DNA of 64,000 nucleotides from contig JAQFWX010000119.1 in NCBI GenBank assembly GCA_027605045.1, positions 1-64,000 of the forward strand, in the 5' to 3' direction. Positions within the stretch are counted from its first letter, which is position 1. Each line of letters opens with the position of its first letter. The position numbers and the translations under genes are program-made. The notes below the pieces were generated by a model. The model did no database searches, was not told where the DNA came from, and saw nothing but the letters and a program-made list of their open reading frames with translations. The DNA comes from Phallus indusiatus. Taxonomy: Eukaryota; Basidiomycota; Agaricomycetes; Phallales; Phallaceae. Of this stretch, positions 23,101 to 33,869 are shown one piece after another.

Positions 23101-23513
23101 TTGGCCAATCCAAAAAACCTTTTGTGCCTGGTGGCATTGTTGCGTTGTGTATCAGGACTAGTAGAATTAGATACTGCTCTGGCAGGCGCAGCCTCTGGAA
23201 TATACGTAGTGAGTTAATATATATATATGAAAAAAACAAGAAACTCGCCTAAAAAATCTCGAAAGAGTGACACTAAATTCTCTATCGTTTCATCGGACTG
23301 TTTTCCCTTCAATGGTACAGCGGCAGGCCACTCCTCGCTTCCCTTGCTATTCGAGGAAGTCGCTGCAAGGTTTATGGGTTCAGCGAGCCGGCGCAACCTT
23401 TCTTGTTCATCACTGAGCCCATCCGTTTCGGCCCTTCCAGAGCCTTTGCTACCTTCACTTTGATCCTTGAAGTGTGCTCTGTTTACATCGTTTAAGCTGA
23501 TTGATTCGGACAT
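20109..23513 (-). CDS. Membrane protein with DUF6535 domain
   Basis: Four exons (23513-23245, 23192-23078, 23000-22863, 22811-20109) give 1074 residues. The first junction (donor 23244, acceptor AG at 23193) is the least certain; the other two are clear GT-AG introns of 77 and 51 nt. The N-terminal 90 residues are polar and low-complexity. The DUF6535-type block reads ADNGRVWLTYLDEAESFDRER, then ADVLLIFAGLFSGVVTTFV. Four hydrophobic segments follow: around AGLFSGVV, LWFTSLAITLSTALFAVLAKQW, LLPILLHLAVGIFLTGIIILLF and TILAITGITYMLYFISVIL. The remaining roughly 700 residues are soluble and helical without a motif I know. DUF6535 proteins are abundant in Agaricomycetes and have no established function. 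This one looks intact. Confidence 0.85.
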
Positions 23514-24187
23514 AGGAATGAAGACGATTGCAAGAGGATGCTGTGGAAAAAGTACAAGTCTGCGAAATGTTAGCCTGCCACCACCTCAGATCAGGAAAAA
23601 GGTTCCGGCGCTTGTATATGAAGCAAAATTACGCACGCGCTGAATACGAACTCTCATATAGGCCACATAATTCTCTCTCATCATCTATACTTCTCAGTTT
23701 ATCTTGTCCTTAAGGTAATATAATATTGCATGTTCGTACCGACATAGATATTAACTCTACCCGCCTCAGGGCGGAAGAATACATGGAGAACAATAGTTAA
23801 TTTTACAAAAACCTTTATTCAATGAGTAAGATTTCATTGATTCCATTCTGCATTGACGCTTTGCTACCCAATCACGAGCCCACGCGGCACTGCTTATTGA
23901 GAGCTACTCAACAAAAGAGAACTAGATTGTTTCTTTTTTGCTGCGTGGTGTAAGTTCAATATCAAACGGGTAGACTGGTGTGAGCAGTGGTTTAGCGTAG
24001 TGAAATAACCTATGATGTCCTTTTACTTACACAAATACTGGAAAGGGCGAAAGACCATCTAGAGTCGCATGATCAGTGAAAAATATACTAAGAGCACATA
24101 AAGACTCACAGAGTGAGTGATAGGCTTCCTACGTTTTTAGCATGCATGAGAACACCAGATGACAAGAAAAAAACTGTAATTCGTAAT
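23514..24187. other. Intergenic, nothing recognised
   Basis: Promoter side of the DUF6535 gene and 3' side of the broken DUF6533 gene. A plus-strand frame at 23528-23713 has no features. No repeats were noticed. Confidence 0.35.
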
Positions 24188-25365
24188 TTAGAAATGAGAT
24201 ACGATAGAATCTTTAACGTGCTCACTAAACAAAATTACAAATGCCCATGTTCCATCTCTGAACAAAACAGTGTATAGCCTTGGGCTCGAAACCCCAATTC
24301 TCCAAGCTGTAATTTGACGGCTGGCAAACCTAACAAGAATGAAAGTGAAGGCGACGGCTTCAAAAACAATCTTGCAGAACCTTTGAGAGCATTTGACATG
24401 AGTGAGATTTACTTTTCGAACCCATACCTACCATGCATAAGAAAACATTCGAGGATATGATTCGAAAATGCAAGCATCAGTGATCTGGGTTTGCAGCTTC
24501 GGCAATCCTGGATGACTTGGCGCGGTCTGGGAGTCTCAGCTGAAACTCCCGGACCGCGCCAAGTCATCCAGGATTGCCGAAGCTGCAAACCCAGATCACT
24601 GATGAACGTCCAAAAAGTTCGGGTATTGGTGGGGGAAGACTGTCCTTTTCTGCCCGGACTTGGGGTAGAGCCAAACTCAAAGTCACGATTACCAAAGATT
24701 CACTCAATGCAAGGCCTGAAAAAAGGGTCCAAAGTATGCGTTTTGAACAACCGTAGAATGCATATGCTTAAAATTATTTTGATTATTTCCCGTAATTGAG
24801 CCACAATGAACATACCTCTTTGTATGAGCAACATATTTGAACACGCCGTGACCATAGAACCACTGATAGTAATAAATTGTATAGCTCTCAGGCACGAATT
24901 GGCCTGTAAGTTTCCGAAGAAGCTGAGGGAAGTTCCACTTAGAGACACGGATAAGTATTGCTCAGACTAAAACTAAATGAAAAACACATACCAAAAGAGG
25001 ACAAGCGCGAAATACCTGACTACAAAAAATAAGCCCTTCACAAAAGTAAAGTTGGATCTGAAAATATTTAAGGACACCATTCTTCAAGTTAGGTCAAATG
25101 ATAAGAATCACGAACGGCCAGATAAACTCTACCTGGCACAACGTTCAGATTATAGCAACTTGCATGAAATATGAGAGACTTACTTCCTCGTCAAGGGTCA
25201 AGAAAACATTCCAGATAACGAGAGTCGTGGTGGCGGCTAACACAGCTTATTGTTTATATACGGACTTCGGAAAATAAATATTAAACACTTACCTGTACTA
25301 AATACGAGCTGAAGAAATAGGGGAAGCTCTGCTACGACCTGTAACACTACCGTCAAGGGATACAT
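24188..25365 (-). pseudogene. DUF6533 seven-helix membrane protein gene interrupted by a palindrome
   Basis: Spliced by eye on the minus strand: 25365-25293, 25236-25184, 25132-25116, 25057-24992, 24922-24816, 24766 into the palindrome, then out of it to 24432 and 24380-24188. Introns are 49-69 nt and all junctions hold frame. The N-terminal part has the DUF6533 signature, ATTTLVIWNVFLTLDEEV, then RYFALVLFW. Further helices read RAIQFITISGSMVTACSNML and AYAFYGCSKRILWTLFS. The last exons read RMFSYAW and IVFEAVAFTFILVR, and near the end is LFRDGTWAFVILF, a conserved block of the family. A 130-bp palindrome at 24475-24604 introduces a stop shortly after FGRSS. The family is a large fungal group of predicted seven-TM proteins without known ligand. 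All exons apart from the palindrome look sound, so the disruption may be recent. Confidence 0.75.
24475..24604. repeat. 130-bp near-perfect palindrome
   Basis: Positions pair around the centre 24539/24540 with two mismatches (24528/24551 and 24535/24544) and no spacer. One half (24475-24534, read on the minus strand) continues in frame into the following DUF6533 exon. The other half is its inverted copy. No target-site duplication or transposon end is visible. Confidence 0.9.
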
Positions 25366-26309
25366 ATTTCATATAACTGCGAGAAGCGTTAGGGCAGAAA
25401 TTCACAACTGGAGGGGTTTTAAAAGTACATTTTCACCGTCATCACATGAGAATAAGGCCTGGATGTCATTAATTATTCGTGGCTTCTTTGATAAAAGATC
25501 TCGAACTTCTATCGCAATCAGATCGATGAAGCGAAGCTCGGAAGAAGCAGGGTAATACCCCGGGCCCGGCCCAACTTGTCAGGTACAACCAATGTCCTAA
25601 ATCTCCCCATGGTATTCTGTGAAGAAAAGGATGAAGATGAGGCGGATCTATGTAACATCGAACGAAAAAAAAACAACTGGGTAAAATAAGATGAAGGTAA
25701 ATAGAAAATGTGATTAGAGATCTCGAGCAGGGGGTAAACGTTTCACGATTGAAACGCGGAGAACTCTTCTGGCTCTGGCTGAAACCGAAAGTTGAAAGTT
25801 TACCTCACCTCATCACATAGAATCTCTCCTTAACGCCATTGCAAAAACTCCATCAATAAAGCACGCCACCTGATTGCTTTGATACGCTCAGGCAAATTCA
25901 TTTTATTGCCTTGATCAACAATGTTGTCAGATGCCAACTCGAATTTAAGATGAGTGCCCTACTTCTTTCAACGTTTGTTGAGACTTCATCGAAGGTTCAT
26001 TGGCTTACTGCATAGCACGGACAATTGTTCCGTTGTTACGACACTTCATAGATACCCCTGTATAGGTTGATTTGACGTTGCAAAGAAGCAGACAAATTGT
26101 GAGGAATTAGTAGGGCCATCTCGGACGCCAAATCCCTTGCATCCGAGTCCGCAGCGGCGTTTTTCAAGGAACGAGTCTTCAACTCATCCGCGTCAATCTA
26201 GCTGGCCAGTTTCGAATAGCATTCGAGCTCATGCATTTGCTGGGCTTGTGAGCGCGCAAACGGTCGGTAATACCAGGGCCGTAATAGCTTTCTTTCTGGA
26301 TGCGAACAC
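25366..26309. other. Intergenic, nothing recognised
   Basis: Lies between the broken DUF6533 gene and the left copy of the segmental duplication. A 63-codon frame at 26137-26328 (+) has no features. Confidence 0.35.
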
Positions 26310-26870
26310 AGATGCGGTGGCAATGTGAGGGAAGGTGGAACATCATCGCATGATGTTAGTGCTGTAACTTGTTATAACTTTCCGCCTCAATATGTGCAGG
26401 TAAAATCGGCTGTTCGCGCAAAAGATGTAATGGTGGTTATAGCAAGATTAGTCTACTCGCAAGCGGTTGTTTGTTGAGGCGCCATGTCCGGGCCACGCGC
26501 CTTGACATAATCCTCACTCTAGTAAGCTCTAACTTTTGAATTTGCTTTAAACGTCTTCAGCTCGGAAACTTCAATAAAAAAGACGATTTCAGGACCCCCA
26601 AACAAAAAGGATGTATCTGAAGCCATCACCACCGGAAGCGGTGGCGGGCCAAGGTTACGTTCATGGCCTGTGGACAGGCTGTTCCCACGTTGTTTATTTC
26701 AATCTCTACAGCTTTTATCATAATCTAACCGAACAAGGCGGTGTCGCCTTCATTGAAACTAACACGAAACCCAGCAGTATATTACGATAACAAGGATAGC
26801 TACAATTGCAATAAATAAAGCAAATAGATAAAGCTGTCCTGCCGCTGCCACGAATCGACAGGACCAAGGT

Positions 26871-28520
26871 TTATCGCCTCTTTTCAAGGTTCTCGGCCAT
26901 AATAGATAATGCAAACATCTCTACAGCTCGCCTGGCGCATTCTCCCAGTAAAATTCTTCCTACCTCGGGCATCCTCAGAATGGCCAAGAGGGTATCGGCC
27001 CATGCTTCCGGTTCTGGGGGTCTGAGCCATCCCGTGCTCTCGTACCTAGTGATATCCTCGGATCTAACGCGCTTTCGAGAGAACCGACACAGTCTCATGT
27101 TAAAACTGGTAGTCGAGATAGCATCGCTTCTACGGGAATGGTACCCGTTCATAGGTATACAGCAATGGGCGTGTGTTCGGTGATTTGAGCAGGTAGTTCC
27201 GCTGAAATAACGATGTTGAGATGGTCTTGGAATGAACTCGACGCGTTTCGTAGTGTTGGTTCTGTGCCCTTGATGGATTCAAAGACAGAGGCCGATATGA
27301 TTCAATAGCCTAAGTTGGTTTTTTAGCACGCGCCGACCATAATCTTCAGCAGTTGTACGTTATCCTTGAACCTTGGGTCAAAACCACCTATGGGGTTATT
27401 AAGTTAAAAGATTATATTTGACAAGTTACAATACAAACCCGCAGCAACCAACCGCAGTCCTTGAAGACGCGCTCCTCGAACCGCCCCAGAGGCAAAGGCT
27501 TGAATCGCCAAGATCGCGTTCTTCTTCTTTTCGAACCGATCAAGTGATACCACTGTTGGACGCGAATTATTAGGTTATGACATGAGATTGCGAAATAAGA
27601 AAAGTACAGTCTGACGCACGAAAATACATCTCCAACCAGCGAGCGACCTTGTTGAAAAGAATCGGGGAATGTTGATTTCAAAGGTGCAGGTAAAGGTTTT
27701 TCATATGCTTCAATGGATACAAGGATAGTAAACACGCGGTTCTTTTTGCAGATTGGGTATGTGCTCTTTGAAAACGCGAGTGGTGAACCTGGAGTTGACC
27801 AAGAGAATGTCGGCCTCCCCTCCAAAGACCCGCTCAGTCACCGCTCCGCAGCACGCCCAACCTGAAGTTTATGAGACTTATGAGTAGTATAATCTTCTAA
27901 GTGATACAATGGGAGATGATATAAAGCTGTAAAAGAGCAAGTTCTGTTCCTTGGGGCGTTCACCATAAAAAGCCCTTCCGAAAGGAGCTTATCCAGAAAG
28001 TGATCATAAAACACTACGCGTTTTCCGGTAATGTTTCTTAAGATAGGAATGGCGTTTATAGCTGGTCGATAAAGAAAATATCATAATCTTCTGCTAAACA
28101 CGGTTTCTTGGGATGTGATTTAGAGCGTAGAAGGTGGAAGGTCAGATGTGATTGACGTAGATGGGCAAACACAAGATGGCCCTCGCCGCATAATGAACGC
28201 GGAAGATGAGAAACAACATAATGAACTTTCAATGTACCTGGTGTACATTGATTAATCCATGTCGAGTTCCCATAGGTCAAAGAAACACACACACTGTCTC
28301 TTGTTTCCTCGAAACAGTGATCAGGGTCGTGGTGGGGTGTATAAATATGAACTGTGCGTTCTTGCTTTTGAAGGTCCAAAACAGCGTTCATTATCAATCA
28401 TTCGTCCCCGCCTTACGACACGAAACAAGTACCAGAAAAGGCAGGACGGATTGCTTAACAATTGTCGCCGAAATGTGAACCACCGATGTCTAGATCTGGA
28501 TGAAGAAAGGCAATTTTCAC
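26871..28520 (-). pseudogene. ALG2-like alpha-mannosyltransferase, disabled copy 1
   Basis: Recognisable blocks in order on the minus strand are: KIAFLHPDLDIGG at 28517-28478; LIMNAVLDLQKQ then HIYTPHHDPDHCFEETRD in the next exon; YDIFFIDQL at about 28060; FEKKKN near 27530; and the C-terminal PPEPEAWADTLLAILRMPEVGRILL at about 27020-26940. These match Alg2, the ER glycosyltransferase family 4 enzyme that adds the second and third mannose to the dolichol-linked N-glycan precursor. This copy has a GTG where copy 2 has the ATG (28520). It has a TGA where copy 2 has CGA in the conserved ER-L-I motif. It also has a shortened C-terminus that lacks the final membrane helix. Alg2 is normally essential, so a working gene should exist elsewhere. 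Confidence 0.75.
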
Positions 28521-28738
28521 CTTTCGTCAACACACACGAATGAATAGTCTTCTAAAATCAACTTTTACCCAAGAGCATGAAGGCGGGTGCATAGTAACCA
28601 AGGGTGTAGGCCACATAGTTAAGTTAGAAACGCTGACTGCTCATTCTCACGTAATTGGAATTGCCTCATCACCGGGGATTAAATCCCGGCTTCATAAATG
28701 CCGAACCGGATCATGATTCTAGCTTAGCATCTTTCTCC

Positions 28739-30289
28739 ATGGACATCCCAGGTACTTTGAGCTGCTTAATCCCTTGAATTATTTGACGAAATGTTGAGTA
28801 GATGTTACAATTTCGTCGTTATTCAATGTCAAAGGAAAAATAGGTAAGAAGAGCTCAATATATCCAATCAATACGTCGATTTCTGAATATACTTGGCAAT
28901 CCTTTTGGCCTGTGCAGCTGTTGTTACAGGAGGTGGCTCTGGTATTGGTACCATGATTGCCTCGGCGTTTGTACAGAATGGTGCCAAAGTTTATATCATA
29001 TCTCCAAAGGAAGCTCAGCTCAAAAACGTGCGCACTGAACGAATTATCTCGTTCATATAGAAACTAATGGCACGCGGGAGCGCTCCGTAGGTTTGTGATG
29101 TCCTAAACAAGAAGGGCCCCGGGAGTTGTCATTACATCGTTGGCGACCTCGAGGTAAGTTGGGCCGTAGATAACGCTACTATCTGTGTCCCGCTGAGGTT
29201 TATTTGTTTAGTCAAAGGCCGGATGTGACAAGGTAACTGAAGAAATCAAAAAGAAGGAGCAGAAGATTCACATTTTGGTGAATAATTCGGGTGCTTCTTG
29301 GGGAGCCCCGTATGACAAGTATGTTCGCTACTAGTCCGGTTGTTCAAACGGTTCAATGATTGACAAAAACAGCTTTCCTGAGCAACAAGGCTGGGATAAG
29401 ATATTGGCATTGAATGTTAAAACCATTTTTTACAGTGCGTTTTCCGTTTTCATACGACGTCAGGCTGAGCCGAGCGCAATTAGTGACCCAGGGGTATATT
29501 TTTATTATTGTCGTTTAGTGAATCTGCTGAAAGAAAAACAGACTTACAAATCTTTTGGCAAAGGATTCAACAAATCGTGATCCTGGAAGGGTAATCAATA
29601 TCTCTTCAATAGCCGCATTCGAAACGAGAGCTTTAGGAAGCAGTCTAGCTGCTAAAGACAACGGATTGTGGAGCTGTAGGTCGCGTCCTGTATATGACGA
29701 ATTCTAACAACATATCATCTTCATAGACAATACCAGCAAAGCTGCAGGTAAGCAGGTTTTTGGGTATTTGTTGTTCCTGATAAACTGAATATTGTTTCAT
29801 AAAGTAAACCATCTCACCAAGAATTTAGCTACGACCCTCGCACCTCGGTTTATCACGTTGAGTCTGGGATACCTAATTCACCAACGCCTTCTTTACTGAT
29901 GGTCTTACAGAGTCAACGCGATATGTCCTGGGTAAGTTTACAGACAGAAATGAAAAGCTATGGGTATGAATACTTGGATTCCAGCGTCTTTCCGTCCAAA
30001 ATGACCGCATGGGGTTTGAAGCAACAAGGCGACAGCGCGGCTAAATATCAGCCAATGGGTGTGTTGCTAAACATATCTTACGATACCTGACCCAACTTGT
30101 TCTTAGGTCGATTAGGGGATGCGAGAGACATGGCAGGAGTTGGTAAGTTGTGATTTAAGGAAATGAAAGGTTCATTATGCTTACTTTAAATTAGCTTTGT
30201 TCCTAGTTAGCCCTGCATCTGCTCATGTTACTGGAGATTATATCACAGTTGACGGTGGAAGTTTAATTGATGGAAGATCACATCTGTAA
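28739..30289 (+). CDS. Short-chain dehydrogenase/reductase, copy 1
   Basis: Fourteen exons give 279 residues in frame: 28739-28751, 28802-28843, 28918-29027, 29091-29153, 29212-29318, 29373-29434, 29484-29493, 29542-29675, 29727-29747, 29805-29856, 29911-29931, 29985-30058, 30107-30142, 30195-30289. Exon 7 is a 10-nt microexon; without it the frame and the conserved FYMTQGLTNLL block are lost. The Rossmann motif is TGGGSGIG (residues 22-29). The NNAG-type motif is NNSG. The active site has Ser157/158 in VINISS and Tyr181/Lys185 in YNTSK. The C-terminus GDYITVDGGS is typical of classical SDRs. It should be an NAD(P)H-dependent oxidoreductase close to 3-oxoacyl-ACP reductase-like fungal enzymes; the substrate is unknown. 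It is divergent from the ALG2-like pseudogene, whose 5' end is about 220 bp away. Confidence 0.9.
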
Positions 30290-30479
30290 ACTGTAGTTTC
30301 ACCATTCTGAGAAAGGGTCGTCATTCTATTGCGAGTTGACCGTTACCATTCTCTACTTTTCGTGCGATGCTGTAAACTTTGTAAAAACGAACTGTCATTA
30401 GTCTGGTAACGTACAGCATAAGCCTCAATAACCAGACGTTCTTATTCATTGCTTTCTTGTTTAAGAAGCGAGATATGAT

Positions 30480-30650
30480 TAGGGGTCGGCACCGTACCGT
30501 ATACGGCTACGGCCGTATAAAATACGGCACCAATACGGACATTGCCGTACCGTATCCGTGCCGTATAACAGCTAACTCCGAGCTCCATCGGAACGTATAC
30601 AGACCGTATACACCGTATTACAGCGTATACGGCATACGGTTTGCCAAAAG
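30480..30650. repeat. Subterminal repeats of CGTATACGG type
   Basis: About 170 bases with repeated GTATACGG, CCGTATA and TACGGC variants in both orientations, beginning with AGGGGTCGG at 30480. This pattern fits the transposase-binding ends of hAT elements. Confidence 0.65.
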
Positions 30651-31029
30651 TTGAATAGATGTAATATATTGAGTGATAACAGTACATATACACATTTTAA
30701 GATCTCTCCAGTGATTTTGAGATATTTTGAGCTCGTCTACGCCATTTTCCCAGCCTAGTTGAAGCCTTCAGGCCTTGAAGGAACCAAATATCACGCATGT
30801 CACATTGGGCGTCAAATAAATGACATAAGCCACAAAGACGCCGGAAGCTGAAGCCAGTTGGGAAATTTGTGTAAATCAGTGCCAATAGAGTAGACTTTGC
30901 ATATAGTTGCTGTCCATCCTTAATAAAGAAGTTTTAAATGCAATTTAAACCAAAAATATTAGAGTTCTATCAGTATTTCCTGCATGTCAGGCAAATAATC
31001 CGTATAACCCATAAATGGTACGGCTGTAT

Positions 31030-31859
31030 TGTCATGATCCGATTCATGACATCACTTCCGGTAACGTTACGTAATCCATATCCGATCATTTACCGTTCAT
31101 CTCCGTAATCTTATCTCGCTTACGTCACTCACGATAAGACCTTCGCGTTCAGTCATCTCAATCAACCTCACAACTCGAATAGAGACGTACCCGTCTCTCT
31201 TAACTCCTGGAACACCCGTGGAAAGGCCTTTCTAGAATATTCCGCGCACGTTCCAGTTATGAGATCATAGATGACGAATGTAGGTCCATGTATGCACAGC
31301 TCTCATCCCTGCACACCTCATGTTCATCACATGAGACATCATACCCTGCATATATTGATGTAACTTACGAATCTCACGACTTGTTTGTATTTCTCAAGTT
31401 CGGAATCTATTTCGAACTGAGCTAGAATTAATTATCTGACATGTATATAAACCCTAGCATACACGTAGATAGTTCTTCAGACTTAATATCGAACGTAGTT
31501 CGATATCTCTATAAACTCTCTTTTCTCTTACTCTCTTCATCATTGAACGTCGAGATTGTTCCTCGAGACTTGCAGCGACGGAAGCCATCCGTCGTTGCCG
31601 AGAGTTACATCTCGAAGCTTTCTTCATTATCGTTGAGCTTGATATCATTCAATACGAGATACAGCTCACGGCTCTCGAAGCTCGGAACGCACATATCAGA
31701 AACGTCCTTGACGAACTCAACGCTCGTGACGAACGTCAGGACAAATCCTGAAGAAGACTGTCGCGGCACAACCTCTTATAGGTTGAGGCCAAGTCCTGAC
31801 TGTCGTCAACCAACGGTGACAGTTATTGGTGTTATATTCAGTGACTAAAATACATTACA
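31030..31859 (+). mobile_element. Solo LTR (830 bp) of an LTR retrotransposon
   Basis: Starts TGTCATGATCC and ends CATTACA, flanked on both sides by GTAT (31026-31029 and 31860-31863), a 4-bp target duplication. A TATA motif (TGTATATAAACC near 31442) gives the plus orientation. The 135-codon frame at 31441-31848 lies in the LTR and is not considered a gene. Confidence 0.65.
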
Positions 31860-33308
31860 GTATCTATTACCGTTCCCGGATATTGGTACTTGACAAAGGG
31901 CCAGAATCTTCCCCAGTAAGTCATGGATGTCGAATTCAGTACTTTCCAGCTCATCTTGCTCTGCACCAAAGGGGGTTTCTTCATCCATGATAAGTTTGTC
32001 TTCTTCGTCATCTGTTGCCTCATCATATAGAGAGGCATGTTTGCGCTTGGAGCCGCTGAGCTTCTTTTGCATGACGCTGGCTGGGGTCGGAGCGACACCT
32101 TCAATGAAAGCTCTTGCGACTAGGTTGAGGACATGCGCAGCACAACTGTGATAATAAGATATAATTCACCTATACACACACATCACAAACTTACTGAACC
32201 CGCCGCTCTTCCACGTCAAAATCCAAGATATCTTCTGCCGCCATCTTCAGATTGGTCAGTGATGACATGACAGAGTCATTAACCGAAGCGTTGTCTGACG
32301 TGAACCATCCTATCTGTAGATAAAAGATATTTAGTTGGTGTGAGAGCTTGTGAAGTAATTGATGTACCTTGTTCCTTAAGTCGAAGCGATCGATAGCTCG
32401 CGTGATTATTCGAGCTAGGTTGTCACCACCATGGTTTCCTGATATAAAGGAGAACCCAATCACGGCATTTTCGAGTGTCCAATCCAAAGGTTGATCGCGC
32501 GCATTTGAGATATAGTGTGCAGTCACCGCTATATACGGATCGCCTGCTCGACTCGTCCAAGTATCAAATGTGAAGGACACTAATCTTTTAACATTCTTTT
32601 GCGTATGTTAGCATGCATTTGATCAGATGTAGACTGATAGAAACGAACCTTAAAGGCGGCCTTGAGCTTCTGAACAACCTCCTGCCCCTTTTCAAGTACT
32701 TTCGCCCTCAGTTTTGTCCTATGTGGGATATCATTGTCGTGAGTTATTGGACGTAGGAAATGGATTAATTCTCGGAACTCGGGTTTTTCAACCAGTCTAA
32801 AAGCCTGTAAAGAGTGAAACACTGAGTGAGAATTTCAGAAAGCGAGACAAGGTTCATCATTACCTGGTCATCGGATACCACCAATTTAATAATGTGTTCC
32901 ATCAATCATTGTGGTGTGTAGATAGGGTTCTTTTTGACAAACGTATCAAGCGTTCTGAAGGATCGCATGAAGAAGAGAAATAAAGTGATAATAATGTCAA
33001 AACTTACGTTTGCAGCGGTGTATTATCCATAGTAGCTGGAAGAGCCCGGTCATTCGGCTCGATATTGTGCTTTTGACATAGATCTAAATACTTTGTATAG
33101 TGGCTCTCAAACCTATAGAGAATAAGCATAAAAATCAGATGGTTTGATCATTCACTTACCGGGCAATATGACCCCGCAAAGAGGAATTGCTGCCTCTATA
33201 CCAAGTTTGATTTTCTTCTGGCTTTTTCCTGTGAAGTATGAGTATATGAAAGCAAGGATTCTGATATACGCACTGGCAGAGTAGACATGTATGGCCTTTC
33301 ACCAGTCT

Positions 33309-33704
33309 TGTCAGGGTACGCTACCGCCGTCTCTCATTTTCTTATTTATTATCATCGGCATCACTTCCTTTCTATTTTATTTATCATTTCCATATTTTAC
33401 TTTCACTCTCCGTTTCCTTGTTCTGTCTCTATTTCACTTTCTCTACTCGCGCGCGTTGCGCGCTCGTACCCGGCGTGATGCCCGTGACATCACGTCGCTT
33501 AGGTTCGGTTTGGGCGCCTGGCACTTAGCTGTGTCAGGGCCGCACGCCGCGTCGTCGTTTTATGTATATAGTAGCTGTACCTAGAGTGAGGGTCCCTAAG
33601 CTTGTTCTCTTAGGATCCCCTCCCTCTAGGTGAGTAGTTAGTTTCCCTTCCAATATATTATCTTAGGATCCCCTCCCTCTAGTGTGAGCTGAGTAGCCCT
33701 AACA
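33309..33704 (+). repeat. Family A LTR 1
   Basis: TGTCAGGGTA...GCCCTAACA, 396 bp. It has a TATATA box at 33565-33570 and, about 33 bases on, AAGCTTGTTCT at 33598-33608, the proposed RNA start and primer sequence. Two direct copies of a CTTAGGATCCCCTCCCTCTAG unit follow (near 33610 and 33662). Confidence 0.92.
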
Positions 33705-33706
33705 GT

Positions 33707-33717
33707 AGAACAAGCTT
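33707..33717 (+). promoter_or_regulatory. Putative self-primer binding site, family A copy 1
   Basis: AGAACAAGCTT, starting two bases after the LTR, is the exact reverse complement of AAGCTTGTTCT at 33598-33608 in the LTR. Position and length (11 nt) match the self-priming site of Tf1-type elements. I see no tRNA 3'-end complement here. Confidence 0.7.
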
Positions 33718-33869
33718 CTACTCGCAGACTGGTCGTTTCTATCGACACTCGTTATTGAAAAATCGCGCTCGACACCGACTATCGCAGTGTCGTATTTTCC
33801 CCTCGAGTCCCGTCTATAACCGACCCCTCTGCTCCGTCCTAAAACCCCTTTTTCCTTTCTCTCTCTCTC

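Larger units (their letters stand above)
26310..30477. repeat. Segmental duplication, left copy
   Basis: Collinear, same-orientation match to 58728-62705 through an ALG2-like pseudogene and an SDR gene. Identity looks high (mostly single-base differences and short indels). This copy has about 250 extra bases at about 26450-26700 that the right copy lacks. The match ends where the hAT-like terminus begins at about 30480. Confidence 0.9.
30480..33308 (-). mobile_element. hAT-like transposon relic, 3' part
   Basis: The minus strand encodes hAT transposase pieces. A BED-type zinc finger (CLLC, then SLRGHIARHYTKYLDLC) is split over introns at 33273-33229 and near 33160. Further blocks are EKPEFRELIHFLRP, SFTFDTWTSRAGDPY and IGWFTSDNASVND, then CAAHVLNLVARAFIEG. 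A TGA at 32908-32906 interrupts the frame just before LMEHIIKLV. The gene ends prematurely after LLGKILALCQ, so the C-terminal dimerisation region is missing. The outer end (30480-30650) begins AGGGGTCGGCACC and has many copies of a CGTATACGG-like motif, as in subterminal repeats of hAT elements. A solo LTR sits inside at 31030-31859, and the 5' part is displaced to 51365-51771. Confidence 0.75.

Noticed and set aside
24491..24799. 102-codon plus-strand frame through the palindrome
   Set aside because: Arises from the inverted copy of the DUF6533 exon and the antisense strand of that gene.
29356..29580. Apparent frameshift in SDR copy 1 between IFY and LTNLL
   Set aside because: Resolved by the 10-nt microexon present in both copies; the gene is intact.
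31441..31848. 135-codon frame, possible gene
   Set aside because: Lies wholly inside a solo LTR with TG...CA ends and GTAT duplications; serine-rich low-complexity translation.
33287..33584. Repeated frame in the LTRs (also at 39119, 50952, 54506)
   Set aside because: Untranslated LTR sequence; its recurrence follows from the repeat, not from coding function.
33662..33690. Short tandem CTTAGG...CTCTAG units as a possible CRISPR-like array
   Set aside because: Only two units per LTR, in a eukaryotic retrotransposon; not an array.
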